Counted from the stretch's first letter, positions 16,529 to 23,589 are shown. The stretch: 37,797 nucleotides of DNA from UBA2211 sp049302755 (GCA_049302755.1 JBAQMK010000001.1:1-37797), one strand, 5' to 3'. Notes: generated from the sequence alone by a model not told the origin. Numbers and translations are program-made.

Positions 16529-17767
16529 TTAAAACTTCAACTGAATGTTTATTCTTTTTTCATCATTAGGGATCTTTAGCTTAAACCATGGAGAAAGCTT
16601 AATTTCTACCTTCTCTATTTCCGGGATGTTTGATAAAAGATTTACTGAATAATTGGTATCCTTACCCTTCAAGCTATCTAACAATAAAGCATTATCAGGC
16701 ATTGAATAAATCCTGCCTTTATAAGTAACACTTAAAGAGATTGTTCCATTCTTGTTTAATTTCTTTTCTTTTACCTCATAACTAACACTTCCCGGAACCA
16801 TTGTTTTTAATTCGGAAATATCTTTAGATAGTAATGATTCCCCTAATTTATTCACATCTTCATCTCTAAAAACAGTGACTTCAGTTTCAATATGTCCCGC
16901 GGCATTAAATGAATCCAATTCATCTCCGGCAACGGCACTGACTGATAAATTACTAATCACCGGATTAATGTCTTCAGAAAAATAAGTGTATCCTTGAGGA
17001 ATAGTAGCGATTAAAGCTTGTTTTGATTCTTCGTCATATTGTCCCTCAAATTCATCCTTGGCCGCAAGAATGTCGTTACCGGTAACAATCTTTACTTTTG
17101 ATTCTTCTCCTCCGGTCATCGGGGTAACAGATTCGGCCCAAATGTTTGAATAATATTCAGAACCATTTAAACCGGGCACCGAGAAAATTGTTGAAGAAAT
17201 ATTATATTTCTCACCGGCTTCAGCCGCGGTAACCTTAATTTCAACTGAACCAGGAACGGAACTGGAAGTAGCCTTGGGAACGGTAAAGGCGGCATCTGAT
17301 TTATAAATCAACTCTCCGGTACTGGACATGAATCTAGTTCCTTTAATTAAACTCAAAGCCTTGGCTGGACTGATTTTATTAAATACTTTTATCGTTCCGG
17401 TTGCTTTCTTCGCTTTATCATCGGTGCCAGTGGAATTATAACTCATTGAGCCGTCTCTTTTATCGGCAAAAACTATGCCTGGAATAATATTATTTTCATA
17501 ATCAATTACCGCTTCGGCTGTATTAATGGTAAAGCTGGCTTCAATTGTAACTTCTTCGGTTTTGGGAGTAATAGAAACATCTGCTTTGCCTTGAACAAAG
17601 AAAAATACTCCCAATAAAGATAGAACTATGATCACCAAAAAAGGAATGATATTGATTTTTCTCTTTTTTCTCTGAATTGGTTCTCGAACAGAACACTCCT
17701 TGGCTAATTCTTCGTGCTTCTCCGCTTGATGTTCAGGAGGAATAATGTCGTATATTTTCTTTACCAT
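16529..17767 (-). CDS. Membrane-anchored baseplate-J-like domain protein
   Basis: A 412-residue protein with a charged cytoplasmic N-terminus, one transmembrane helix at about residues 41-59 (INIIPFLVIIVLSLLGVFFF) and a large outer domain. The stretch ATGTIKVFNKISP ... GTRFMSSTGELIYKSD ... VPGSVEIKVTAAEAGEKYNI resembles proteins annotated in CPR genomes as baseplate J/gp47-like. Despite the name there is no phage tail gene nearby, so a cell-envelope role is more likely. It starts 4 nt after the alaS stop and should be co-transcribed with it. The link to tRNA charging is not evident. Family assignment is from memory of the pattern. Confidence 0.6.
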   Translation of the reverse strand: MVKKIYDIIPPEHQAEKHEELAKECSVREPIQRKKRKINIIPFLVIIVLSLLGVFFFVQGKADVSITPKTEEVTIEASFTINTAEAVIDYENNIIPGIVFADKRDGSMSYNSTGTDDKAKKATGTIKVFNKISPAKALSLIKGTRFMSSTGELIYKSDAAFTVPKATSSSVPGSVEIKVTAAEAGEKYNISSTIFSVPGLNGSEYYSNIWAESVTPMTGGEESKVKIVTGNDILAAKDEFEGQYDEESKQALIATIPQGYTYFSEDINPVISNLSVSAVAGDELDSFNAAGHIETEVTVFRDEDVNKLGESLLSKDISELKTMVPGSVSYEVKEKKLNKNGTISLSVTYKGRIYSMPDNALLLDSLKGKDTNYSVNLLSNIPEIEKVEIKLSPWFKLKIPNDEKRINIQLKF

Positions 17768-17771
17768 ATGT

Positions 17772-19574
17772 TTATTGATTTACTATTGCTTTAATTCTTC
17801 TTACCCCGGCACTGGAACTTTCTTCTTTGATTATTTTAAATGATTTCAACTGTCCTGTTTTTTCAACATGAGGGCCGGCACAAATTTCTTTAGAAAATAC
17901 TTCTCCGGTTTGAGGATTATGTATCGTCCAAACTTTAACCGTATCCGGATATTTTTCTTTAAAGAAAGCTATTGCTCCTGATTTAAGAGCTTCGTCCAAA
18001 CTCATTTCCTCTTTTTTGATTTCTAAATCTTCTTTGATTTTTAAATTAATTAAGTCTTCAACTTGTTTAATTTCTTCCGGTGTCATTTTCTGCGTGTGCT
18101 TGAAATCAAACCTTAATCTTTCCGCGTTGATATCCGAACCCATCTGTTCAACATGTTCGCCCAAAACCCTTCTTAAGGCCGCGTGAAGCAAATGAGTAGC
18201 GGTATGCAGTTTGGCCCCCTCTTCTCCTGCATCCTTTCCTACTCCTCCAAACTTCTTTTCCGCTCCGGCTCGAGAAATACTTTGATGTTTTTCTAGAGCA
18301 GCGTTAAATTCATTGACATTGATTGAAATTCCTTTTTCTTCTGCAATTTCTTGCGTTAACTCCAAAGGAAATCCATAGCTTTGATATAAATCGAAAACTT
18401 CTTCCCCAGTTAATTCTTTTTTCGTCAAAAGCATCTTTTCAATCATTGATAGTCCTTTTTCCAGAGTCGCTTCAAATTTATATTCTTCTTTTTTAATCGT
18501 TTCAACAATTTCTTCTTTTCTAGTAAAAATATTAAGATAAACATCCTTGTATTTATCAATCACCATATCAATTAAAGGAAGATAAAACTGCGAAGACAAT
18601 CCCAGTGTTTTCCCGTATCTGATAGTTCTTCTTAATAGTCTTCTTAATATATATCCTTGTCCAATGTTAGACGGTTCTATCCCGTCACTAATTACAAAAA
18701 CAGAACTACGAATATGGTCAGCAATAATCCTGAAAGCTTTTTTATTTTCTAAATAATTCTTACCCGATATCTCTTCCAGTTTAGAAATGCAATCAATAAA
18801 TAGATCTGTTTCGTAAGAAGCGCTTTTTTTATTCAACAAAGACAATAATCTTTCAAATCCGATTCCGGTATCAATATTTGTCTGAGATAATAATTCATAC
18901 TCTCCAATATCATTTTTAAAGTATTGCATGAAAACAAGATTCCAAATTTCAACCACTCGTTTACAGTGTTCGCAGTTCGGACCGCAATCCGGCCTACCGC
19001 AACCCAATTCTTCTCCTCGGTCATAATGAATTTCGGAACAAGGACCGCAAGGACCAGTATCGGAAACCGGACCCCAGAAATTATCTTTCTTAGAACATTC
19101 TTTTATTCTTTCCACTGGTATTCCGTACTTAAACCAAAGATTGATTGCTTCTTCATCTCTTGAGATATTCCCTTCTCCCTTAAAAACAGTCACGTAAATC
19201 TTTTCTTTATCCAATTTTAATGTATCAACCAAAAATTCCAAAGCATATTTAATCGCTCCTTCTTTGAAATATCCCGTTTCGTCCTGGCCAATCGACCAGT
19301 TCCCTAACATTTCAAAAAAAGTGTGATGAGTGTCATCTCCTATTTCTTCAATGTCCCCGGTTCGGAAACATTTCTGACAAGAAGCCAGGTGTCTTGAATT
19401 AAAGTCTTTAACCGGATCCTTCTTTCCTGATAAATACAGAGAAAACTGCTGCATTCCGGCCGTGGTAAACAAAACAGAGGGGTCAGTCGGCAAAAGAGAA
19501 GACGAAGGAACTATCTTGTGTCCCTTTTCAGCAAAAAAATCTAAAAAAAGTTTTCTTAATTCATGAGATTCCAT
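17772..19574 (-). CDS. alaS: Alanyl-tRNA synthetase, compact form
   Basis: A 600-residue AlaRS; the E. coli enzyme has 876. The catalytic domain has TTAGMQQFSLYLSG, FFEMLGNWS and GIGFERLL, with a cysteine cluster (C192, C197, C201, C204). The editing site is intact: H457xxxH461 and C565-AGP-H569, so removal of mischarged Ser or Gly is expected. The chain ends just after VRRIKAIV, so the C-terminal C-Ala domain is absent, and the linker before the editing domain is shortened. The N-terminus aligns with the family, fixing the start. The -10 box ends 7 nt before ATG, so the mRNA should be leaderless. Confidence 0.95.
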   Translation of the reverse strand: MESHELRKLFLDFFAEKGHKIVPSSSLLPTDPSVLFTTAGMQQFSLYLSGKKDPVKDFNSRHLASCQKCFRTGDIEEIGDDTHHTFFEMLGNWSIGQDETGYFKEGAIKYALEFLVDTLKLDKEKIYVTVFKGEGNISRDEEAINLWFKYGIPVERIKECSKKDNFWGPVSDTGPCGPCSEIHYDRGEELGCGRPDCGPNCEHCKRVVEIWNLVFMQYFKNDIGEYELLSQTNIDTGIGFERLLSLLNKKSASYETDLFIDCISKLEEISGKNYLENKKAFRIIADHIRSSVFVISDGIEPSNIGQGYILRRLLRRTIRYGKTLGLSSQFYLPLIDMVIDKYKDVYLNIFTRKEEIVETIKKEEYKFEATLEKGLSMIEKMLLTKKELTGEEVFDLYQSYGFPLELTQEIAEEKGISINVNEFNAALEKHQSISRAGAEKKFGGVGKDAGEEGAKLHTATHLLHAALRRVLGEHVEQMGSDINAERLRFDFKHTQKMTPEEIKQVEDLINLKIKEDLEIKKEEMSLDEALKSGAIAFFKEKYPDTVKVWTIHNPQTGEVFSKEICAGPHVEKTGQLKSFKIIKEESSSAGVRRIKAIVNQ

Positions 19575-19581
19575 TAGATAT

Positions 19582-19642
19582 AAAATAACAAATTAAAGGC
19601 TCTGGGTCAAATCTTGACTTAAAGCGATAAAGAGACTAAAGA
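19582..19642. promoter_or_regulatory. Divergent promoters for alaS (-) and small membrane gene 1 (+)
   Basis: Minus: TTGACC (19610-19605), 17-nt spacer, TATTTT (19587-19582), then 7 nt to the alaS ATG. Plus: TTGACT (19614-19619), 17-nt spacer, TAAAGA (19637-19642), then AGGAGG and the start of gene 1. The -35 boxes are 3 bp apart, so the two polymerases would compete. The minus side predicts a leaderless mRNA and the plus side a Shine-Dalgarno leader. Confidence 0.65.
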
Positions 19643-19655
19643 ATAAGCAGGAGGC

Positions 19656-19820
19656 ATGATTGTGAATCTGTTCTTTCAAAAATTAATACTGGGAACCTCT
19701 CTAATCATTGCTATTTTAATTTTATCTTTAATTTTCATTGTTATAAGGGAATTGGTTGTTGGATTGCTGCTCTTCACTGCTATCCTTATGTTTCATACAA
19801 AAACATCTGCCAATTCTTGA
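19656..19820 (+). CDS. Small membrane protein (gene 1 of trio)
   Basis: An open frame of 54 codons from ATG 19656, or 52 from GTG 19662. The GTG is more likely because AGGAGG ends 7 nt before it but only 1 nt before the ATG. The product is almost entirely hydrophobic (LILGTSLIIAILILSLIFIV, then ELVVGLLLFTAILMF), probably two transmembrane helices. Its TGA stop lies inside the -35 box of the next gene's promoter. No family recognised. Support comes from its promoter, ribosome site and the repeated layout of its neighbours. Confidence 0.6.
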   Translation: MIVNLFFQKLILGTSLIIAILILSLIFIVIRELVVGLLLFTAILMFHTKTSANS

Positions 19821-19845
19821 CTTTTAACAATTAAAGAGGTAAAAA
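19817..19845 (+). promoter_or_regulatory. Promoter of small membrane gene 2
   Basis: TTGACT (19817-19822), 17-nt spacer, TAAAAA (19840-19845). Start of transcription should be near 19852, which is the first base of AGGAGG, so the leader is little more than the ribosome-binding site. The -35 to AGGAGG stretch closely matches that of gene 1, with identical length. Confidence 0.55.
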
Positions 19846-19867
19846 ATAAATAGGAGGTTAACAACTT

Positions 19868-20041
19868 ATGGCAATGAGAATCCGAAACGAACTTTCCACT
19901 GGAAAGATCTTTGCTGGAATAGCAATTCTGGCAATAATGGTTTCAATAGGAATGGCTCTTCTTCAGAGGACTCCGAATCCGGCAGAAGGCGTTCTTGTCG
20001 TCATCTTCGGGATATTTATCCCCATGGCACTGAGCAGTTGA
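19868..20041 (+). CDS. Small membrane protein (gene 2 of trio)
   Basis: A 57-residue protein: a basic start (MAMRIRNELSTGK), then helix IFAGIAILAIMVSIGMALL, a short polar link (QRTPNPAEG) and helix VLVVIFGIFIPMALSS. Probably two transmembrane helices with a hairpin shape. AGGAGG lies 10 nt before the ATG. It has its own promoter, and a terminator follows. No family recognised. Confidence 0.65.
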   Translation: MAMRIRNELSTGKIFAGIAILAIMVSIGMALLQRTPNPAEGVLVVIFGIFIPMALSS

Positions 20042-20044
20042 ACA

Positions 20045-20077
20045 ACGCACACTAAAATAGCTGTGCGTCTTTTATTT
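20045..20077 (+). terminator. Terminator after small membrane gene 2
   Basis: Stem ACGCACA/TGTGCGT (20045-20051 with 20062-20068) followed by CTTTTATTT. It separates gene 2 from the promoter of gene 3, so the trio is not one operon. Confidence 0.7.
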
Positions 20078-20122
20078 GACTTTTAATTAATAAAGGAGTT
20101 TACTTAAACCAGCACAGGAGGT
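20076..20122 (+). promoter_or_regulatory. Promoter and hairpin ribosome site of small membrane gene 3
   Basis: TTGACT (20076-20081), 17-nt spacer, TTTACT (20099-20104). The leader ends with AGCAC-AGGAG-GTGCT, a 5-bp hairpin that displays the AGGAG core in its loop just before the ATG. The first 14 bases of the promoter match gene 2's promoter (TTGACTTTTAA...). Confidence 0.5.
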
Positions 20123-20127
20123 GCTTT

Positions 20128-20466
20128 ATGAGAAAAGATAGCCTTGATATTCTTGGAGTATTTCTAATCTTGATCGCTATTGTTCTTTTTGTGGGTTATT
20201 CCCTTTTTGGAGATATTGAAGGTCTGCTCCTTGGAATAATTTTCGGAATCGTTGGTATCGCCTTAGTTAATTTATCTAAAAAGATAAATTACGAGGGAAC
20301 ATTTCTTTCCGGAATACTGCTTCTACTCTCGGCAGGTGTCTCAATGGTTAATATTCCGGAAATCATTGCCGTAGCAGTAATAGTCATCTCCGGAACCGGC
20401 ATACTGCTCGTCATTTTAAAACCGCCGAAAGACGAAAGGCCTACTCCCAACAGCATTGTTGAATAA
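20128..20466 (+). CDS. Small multi-pass membrane protein (gene 3 of trio)
   Basis: A 112-residue protein with four likely transmembrane helices: ILGVFLILIAIVLFVGYSLF, GLLLGIIFGIVGIALVNL, FLSGILLLLSAGVSMV and IIAVAVIVISGTGILLVIL. A short charged tail (KPPKDERPTPNS) follows. AGGAGG precedes the ATG. It is convergent with the MscS-like gene and ends at a bidirectional terminator. No family recognised. Confidence 0.7.
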   Translation: MRKDSLDILGVFLILIAIVLFVGYSLFGDIEGLLLGIIFGIVGIALVNLSKKINYEGTFLSGILLLLSAGVSMVNIPEIIAVAVIVISGTGILLVILKPPKDERPTPNSIVE

Positions 20467-20488
20467 TAAACAGTGCTCTTTTTTTAAC

Positions 20489-20520
20489 AAAAAACGCACC
20501 GGATTAACGGCGCGCTTTTT
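20489..20520. terminator. Bidirectional terminator between gene 3 and MscS-like gene
   Basis: CGCACCG pairs with CGGCGCG (one mismatch) around a GATTAA loop, flanked by AAAAAA on the left and TTTTT on the right, so it can work on both strands. Confidence 0.75.
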
Positions 20521-20529
20521 AAGAGAAAA

Positions 20530-21225
20530 TTATTCCTTGTCCGAAACTCTTTTTCTTACTTCTTCAATAATTCTGGCGGCAGCATCTTTTCCACCCAAGC
20601 CGAAGGATAATCCCAAGGCTAAGGTTAATGTTCCGACGAATCCCATGACCAATACTTTTACAATCTCTGGAGTAACTCCTAATTGTAATAGTACGGCTAG
20701 GCCGGCAAAAACATATAATGCGCCTTTAACTATTGAACCCAAGAAATTAACTGAACTGATTCCCATTTTCTTGGTTGACACTTTGACTAATTTCTCAACA
20801 ATGTCAGCAATAATAATTGCGACAACTAGAATAATGATAGCAACCAATAAATTCGGCATCCAAGCAATGATTTTTGCCAATAATCCGGCAAAAGCCACCC
20901 AGCCCATGATATCTGTTACAATCATCAAGAAAACGACAACTAAAATCCATTTACAAATTGCTCCGATAAAACTTGACGGGTTTACCTTAACGTCAGCATT
21001 ACTTAAAGCTTCTCTCCAACCGGTCTTTTCAAAGACGCTATCGAATTTAAGCTTATTCAATATCTGAGCGATTAATTTTCCAATCCAGATGGCGATGAAC
21101 CAGCCCAGAATGAAAATAATGATTGCAGCGATTAAGTTCGGAAGAAACAAAAGCATTTCTTCCCATGCTCCCTGCAAAGCCTGCATAGTGATTAATGACC
21201 AGTCTTGTATCATATGTTTTTCCAT
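20530..21225 (-). CDS. MscS-like / TM-helix domain membrane protein
   Basis: A 231-residue integral membrane protein with four to five hydrophobic helices. Each of the repeated segments (NLIAAIIIFILGWFIAIWIGKLIAQIL; NLLVAIIILVVAIIIADIVEKLV) has the pattern of the conserved TM-helix repeat of mechanosensitive-channel-related proteins. The last helix has VGTLTLALGLSFGLGGKDAAA, like the Gly/Ala-rich pore helix of MscS. The cytoplasmic beta domain of MscS is missing; the protein ends soon after this helix. A role in osmotic release is inferred only from family. AAGGA lies upstream of the ATG. Own promoter. Confidence 0.7.
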   Translation of the reverse strand: MEKHMIQDWSLITMQALQGAWEEMLLFLPNLIAAIIIFILGWFIAIWIGKLIAQILNKLKFDSVFEKTGWREALSNADVKVNPSSFIGAICKWILVVVFLMIVTDIMGWVAFAGLLAKIIAWMPNLLVAIIILVVAIIIADIVEKLVKVSTKKMGISSVNFLGSIVKGALYVFAGLAVLLQLGVTPEIVKVLVMGFVGTLTLALGLSFGLGGKDAAARIIEEVRKRVSDKE

Positions 21226-21292
21226 TTTCTTACATTCCTTAAATCAAAAGAGATAAAAGAAACTTGGAATAAATGGACGTTATTATGCAATT

Positions 21293-21321
21293 ATTATACC
21301 AAGACGATAAAAAGCACGCAA
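21293..21321 (-). promoter_or_regulatory. Promoter of the MscS-like gene
   Basis: TTGCGT (21321-21316), 17-nt spacer, consensus TATAAT (21298-21293). The -10 lies in TTGGTATAATAATTGCAT, a stretch also found before the DUF475 gene at about 22284-22304. The leader is about 60 nt. Confidence 0.65.
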
Positions 21322-21329
21322 ATTAGTTA

Positions 21330-22265
21330 TCAACAGACGACTTGCTTCTGTTTTTTCTTTAATTCTTTCATTGAAAGGAACATAAAGAACGCAAGTAAGG
21401 CAAAGGTACATAATGGAGCAATCCAGAAAGGATATTCATTACCGAAACTCTCGAGTGTCATAATCGCTCCCAATAATCCGATTGAATACATGGCTCCGTT
21501 CTTCAAATAAGCATATTTGCTGATACTATCTATTCCTTTAATGGTTAATTGCCTGACGATAAGAGCACCTAAACCGTTTCCCAAGATAATCAAAGGAATG
21601 GACATGGTAAAAGCAAAGGCTCCGATTACCCCGTCAATCGAGAAAGAAGCATCCAATACTTCCAGATATAAAATCTTGCTCCAAGCACTCATATTCCCGC
21701 TCAGTAATTCCTTTTCTTTCTCTTCGGCATTCTTTTTGAATCCGTCGGTAATAAAGAAAGCTGAAACTCCGATGGTGGCGGCTAAAGCTAAGATAGGATT
21801 GATTTGAACTGAGAAATAAACAACTAAGGTTGTAAAAATCGAAGCAATGGCATAAAACCAAACTCCCTGACGGTGAATGAATTTCTCAACCAAGAAAACA
21901 CATTTCTTTTCCTCTAAAAATAACCAAGCTAAAAACACTAAGAACAAATACGAACCACCTCCTAAAAGCAACAACGGTTTTGAGGCCTCAAGTGATTCAG
22001 CAATCATTCCGGTATCAGCGGAAGAAAAAGCCGAAGAAAATACTTGAATGATTGATAAACTCGGATTAGTCAACCAAACAATTAAAAACGGCAAAAGTCC
22101 TCTTACGATAAAAACGGCAAAAATAATTCCCCAAAACAAGAATATTTTTCTAAACCTTTCGGGCATGGTTTTCAAGACGTGAGCATTGATAATTGCATTA
22201 TCAACACTGCTAATAATCTCAAAAACACAAAGACCTAAAACAACTACAAATATTTCAAAAATCAT
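21330..22265 (-). CDS. DUF475 / TerC-related integral membrane protein
   Basis: A 311-residue membrane protein with about eight hydrophobic helices. It has the paired acidic motifs of the TerC superfamily: FEIISSVDNAIINAHVL in helix 1 and LEVLDASFSIDGVIGAFAF later, the DUF475 version. TerC-type proteins have been linked to metal-ion (for example Mn) export and tellurite resistance; for this protein that is by family only. A TATAAT lies at 22299-22294 but the -35 is poor, so it may depend partly on readthrough. No Shine-Dalgarno sequence. A cysteine is the last residue. Confidence 0.75.
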   Translation of the reverse strand: MIFEIFVVVLGLCVFEIISSVDNAIINAHVLKTMPERFRKIFLFWGIIFAVFIVRGLLPFLIVWLTNPSLSIIQVFSSAFSSADTGMIAESLEASKPLLLLGGGSYLFLVFLAWLFLEEKKCVFLVEKFIHRQGVWFYAIASIFTTLVVYFSVQINPILALAATIGVSAFFITDGFKKNAEEKEKELLSGNMSAWSKILYLEVLDASFSIDGVIGAFAFTMSIPLIILGNGLGALIVRQLTIKGIDSISKYAYLKNGAMYSIGLLGAIMTLESFGNEYPFWIAPLCTFALLAFFMFLSMKELKKKQKQVVC

Positions 22266-22311
22266 ATAGGTTATTAATATTTCTAATGCAATTATTATAC
22301 CAAAAGATTAA

Positions 22312-22348
22312 AAATAAAAAAAGAGCGATAAACGATGTTATAGCTCTC
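22312..22348 (-). terminator. Terminator of the bactofilin gene
   Basis: AGAGC(T)ATAA pairs with TTAT(C)GCTCT around CATCGT, with one mismatch, then TTTTTTTATTTTT on the minus strand. It overlaps the bactofilin stop codon. Confidence 0.7.
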
Positions 22349-22739
22349 TGCAAACTTGAGCAGTTACTTGTGCTTCCACCTCAGTGTCTTCTTTCTTGTA
22401 AAAGAAAACGCAATGAAGGTTGCCTTTTACTGTCGCTCCCTTGTGAATCTTGATGCGTCCCGCATCAATATTCCCCGAATACTCTCCGGAAATCTCGACT
22501 TCGTCGACGCCAGAAATGTTTCCAGTTAATGAGCCACCGGGAGGAATGACAACGTGGACGTCTGTTGGGCACAAACCTCCAAATAAAGCCTGTTCTTGGA
22601 ATACCGATACATTACCAACAATCTTTCCTCCTACTGTTAAGGAAGAAAAATATTTGTTGTCTGCAACAAGGACAATATCCTTATTGACCAGATCTCCTTT
22701 GGGAACAATAACAATTCTCCCTCTTAACTTTTCTGCCAT
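22338..22739 (-). CDS. Bactofilin-like polymer-forming protein
   Basis: A 133-residue protein dominated by short beta repeats with regular glycines: SLTVGGKIVGNVSV, GGSLTGNISGVDEVEISGEYSGNIDAGRIKIHKGATVKGNLHC. This is the right-handed beta-helix pattern of bactofilins, which form membrane-linked filaments without nucleotides. N- and C-terminal tails are short. It is a single gene with its own promoter and terminator, and a GAGG site 8 nt before the ATG, unlike most genes here. Confidence 0.7.
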   Translation of the reverse strand: MAEKLRGRIVIVPKGDLVNKDIVLVADNKYFSSLTVGGKIVGNVSVFQEQALFGGLCPTDVHVVIPPGGSLTGNISGVDEVEISGEYSGNIDAGRIKIHKGATVKGNLHCVFFYKKEDTEVEAQVTAQVCREL

Positions 22740-22765
22740 GATAAAACCTCAAATTACTGATTACA

Positions 22766-22793
22766 ATTATACTATAAATAAATAATTTGTCAA
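22766..22793 (-). promoter_or_regulatory. Promoter of the bactofilin gene
   Basis: TTGACA (22793-22788), 16-nt spacer, TATAAT (22771-22766): both boxes match consensus. The leader is about 20 nt. Confidence 0.75.
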
Positions 22794-22794
22794 T

Positions 22795-22822
22795 AAACAA
22801 AAACACCCCTAACGGGTGTCTT
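22795..22822 (-). terminator. Terminator after tRNA-Ala
   Basis: The minus strand reads ACACCC-GTTAG-GGGTGT (22819-22803) followed by TTTTTGTTT. It closes the 16S-methyltransferase-tRNA transcript, so no 23S follows in this unit. Confidence 0.85.
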
Positions 22823-22828
22823 TCTTTG

Positions 22829-22901
22829 TGGACCGACGGGGACTCGAACCCCGAACCCCCTCATTGCAAATGAGGTGCTCTACCAATTGAGCCATCGGCC
22901 C
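22829..22901 (-). tRNA. tRNA-Ala (TGC)
   Basis: The 73-nt cloverleaf begins GGGCCGATGGCTC and ends TCGGTCC-A. The anticodon stem CCTCA/TGAGG encloses TTTGCAA, giving anticodon TGC, and the T-arm has TTCGAGT. The acceptor stem has one G-U pair. CCA is not encoded. It lies 18 nt after tRNA-Ile, the usual spacer pair of rRNA operons, but no 23S follows. Confidence 0.95.
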
Positions 22902-22919
22902 CTCATAAAATACGAACGG

Positions 22920-22993
22920 TGGGTATGCCTGGACTCGAACCAGGGACCTCGTCATTATCAGTGACGCGCTCTAACCAGCTGAGCTACACACCC
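22920..22993 (-). tRNA. tRNA-Ile (GAT)
   Basis: The 74-nt cloverleaf begins GGGTGTGTAGCTCAGC and ends CATACCC-A. The anticodon loop is in GTCACTGATAATGAC, giving anticodon GAT. Only CC of CCA is encoded. Its first 10 nt are also the last codons and the TAG stop of the methyltransferase gene upstream, so tRNA 5' processing must cut inside that mRNA. Confidence 0.95.
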
Positions 22994-23574
22994 TTGTTTA
23001 AAACATACAAATGCTCTTTCATTAATTTCAATCCCGAAACATTATTTGAGTATATCACTTTTAATCCCATCTTTTCAAATATGTTTTCCCATTCTTTTCT
23101 GGTGAAAAACTTCCCTTTATTTGAATTATTCTGAAAGAAATAAGCAAATGAAGTTCCGTGAAAATAACAAAACAATTTACTCAACAATCCTTCAGGAATA
23201 TTTTCATACAAAATGATAATTCCTTTCGAAACTCTCTTAGCTTCTTTTAGCAGTTCTATCGGATTTTGACAATGGTGCAAAACAAAATTAATCAAAACTG
23301 CATCATAGGAATTGTCTTTTAAAAAAGAAAGGCTGTTTCCGTCATACTTTCGAAAAGGAATTTCGACGACTCGGTTGTCAATAATATCTAATCCCAATAC
23401 TTCGGAATTAAAAAATCTCCCGAATTCTTTACCAATTATGCCTGAGCCGCAGCCCAAATCAAGGAGATTTGAATCTTCTTTGATAAAATTTAGGCAATCT
23501 TTGCACATTTCTCGCCCGGCCCTTTCGTATTGATTACGAAAAAGACGATACTGGAAAGGTCCAATGCTTTTCAT
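22984..23574 (-). CDS. Class I SAM-dependent methyltransferase embedded in the rRNA transcript
   Basis: A 196-residue methyltransferase. Motif I is LLDLGCGSGIIG (near residue 38), motif II VLGLDI, then YDGNSLSFLKDNSYDAVLINFVLHH (motif IV region) and EAKRVSKGIIILYENI. This is the Methyltransf_11/UbiE-like pattern; the substrate is unknown. It lies between the pre-16S processing stem and tRNA-Ile, with no terminator before it and no convincing promoter, so it is probably made from the rRNA primary transcript. Its stop TAG is at positions 8-10 of tRNA-Ile. No Shine-Dalgarno sequence. An rRNA or tRNA substrate is suggested only by location. Confidence 0.8.
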   Translation of the reverse strand: MKSIGPFQYRLFRNQYERAGREMCKDCLNFIKEDSNLLDLGCGSGIIGKEFGRFFNSEVLGLDIIDNRVVEIPFRKYDGNSLSFLKDNSYDAVLINFVLHHCQNPIELLKEAKRVSKGIIILYENIPEGLLSKLFCYFHGTSFAYFFQNNSNKGKFFTRKEWENIFEKMGLKVIYSNNVSGLKLMKEHLYVLNKGV

Positions 23575-23589
23575 TTAGGATAATAGTTA

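Noticed and set aside
16529..17767. Prophage or tail-like particle gene because of baseplate-J similarity
   Set aside because: It has a membrane anchor and no other phage genes nearby; CPR envelope proteins often show this similarity.
20456..21067. 203-codon open frame opposite the MscS-like gene
   Set aside because: Shadow of a clear membrane-protein gene; the translation is Thr/Pro-rich with no domain.
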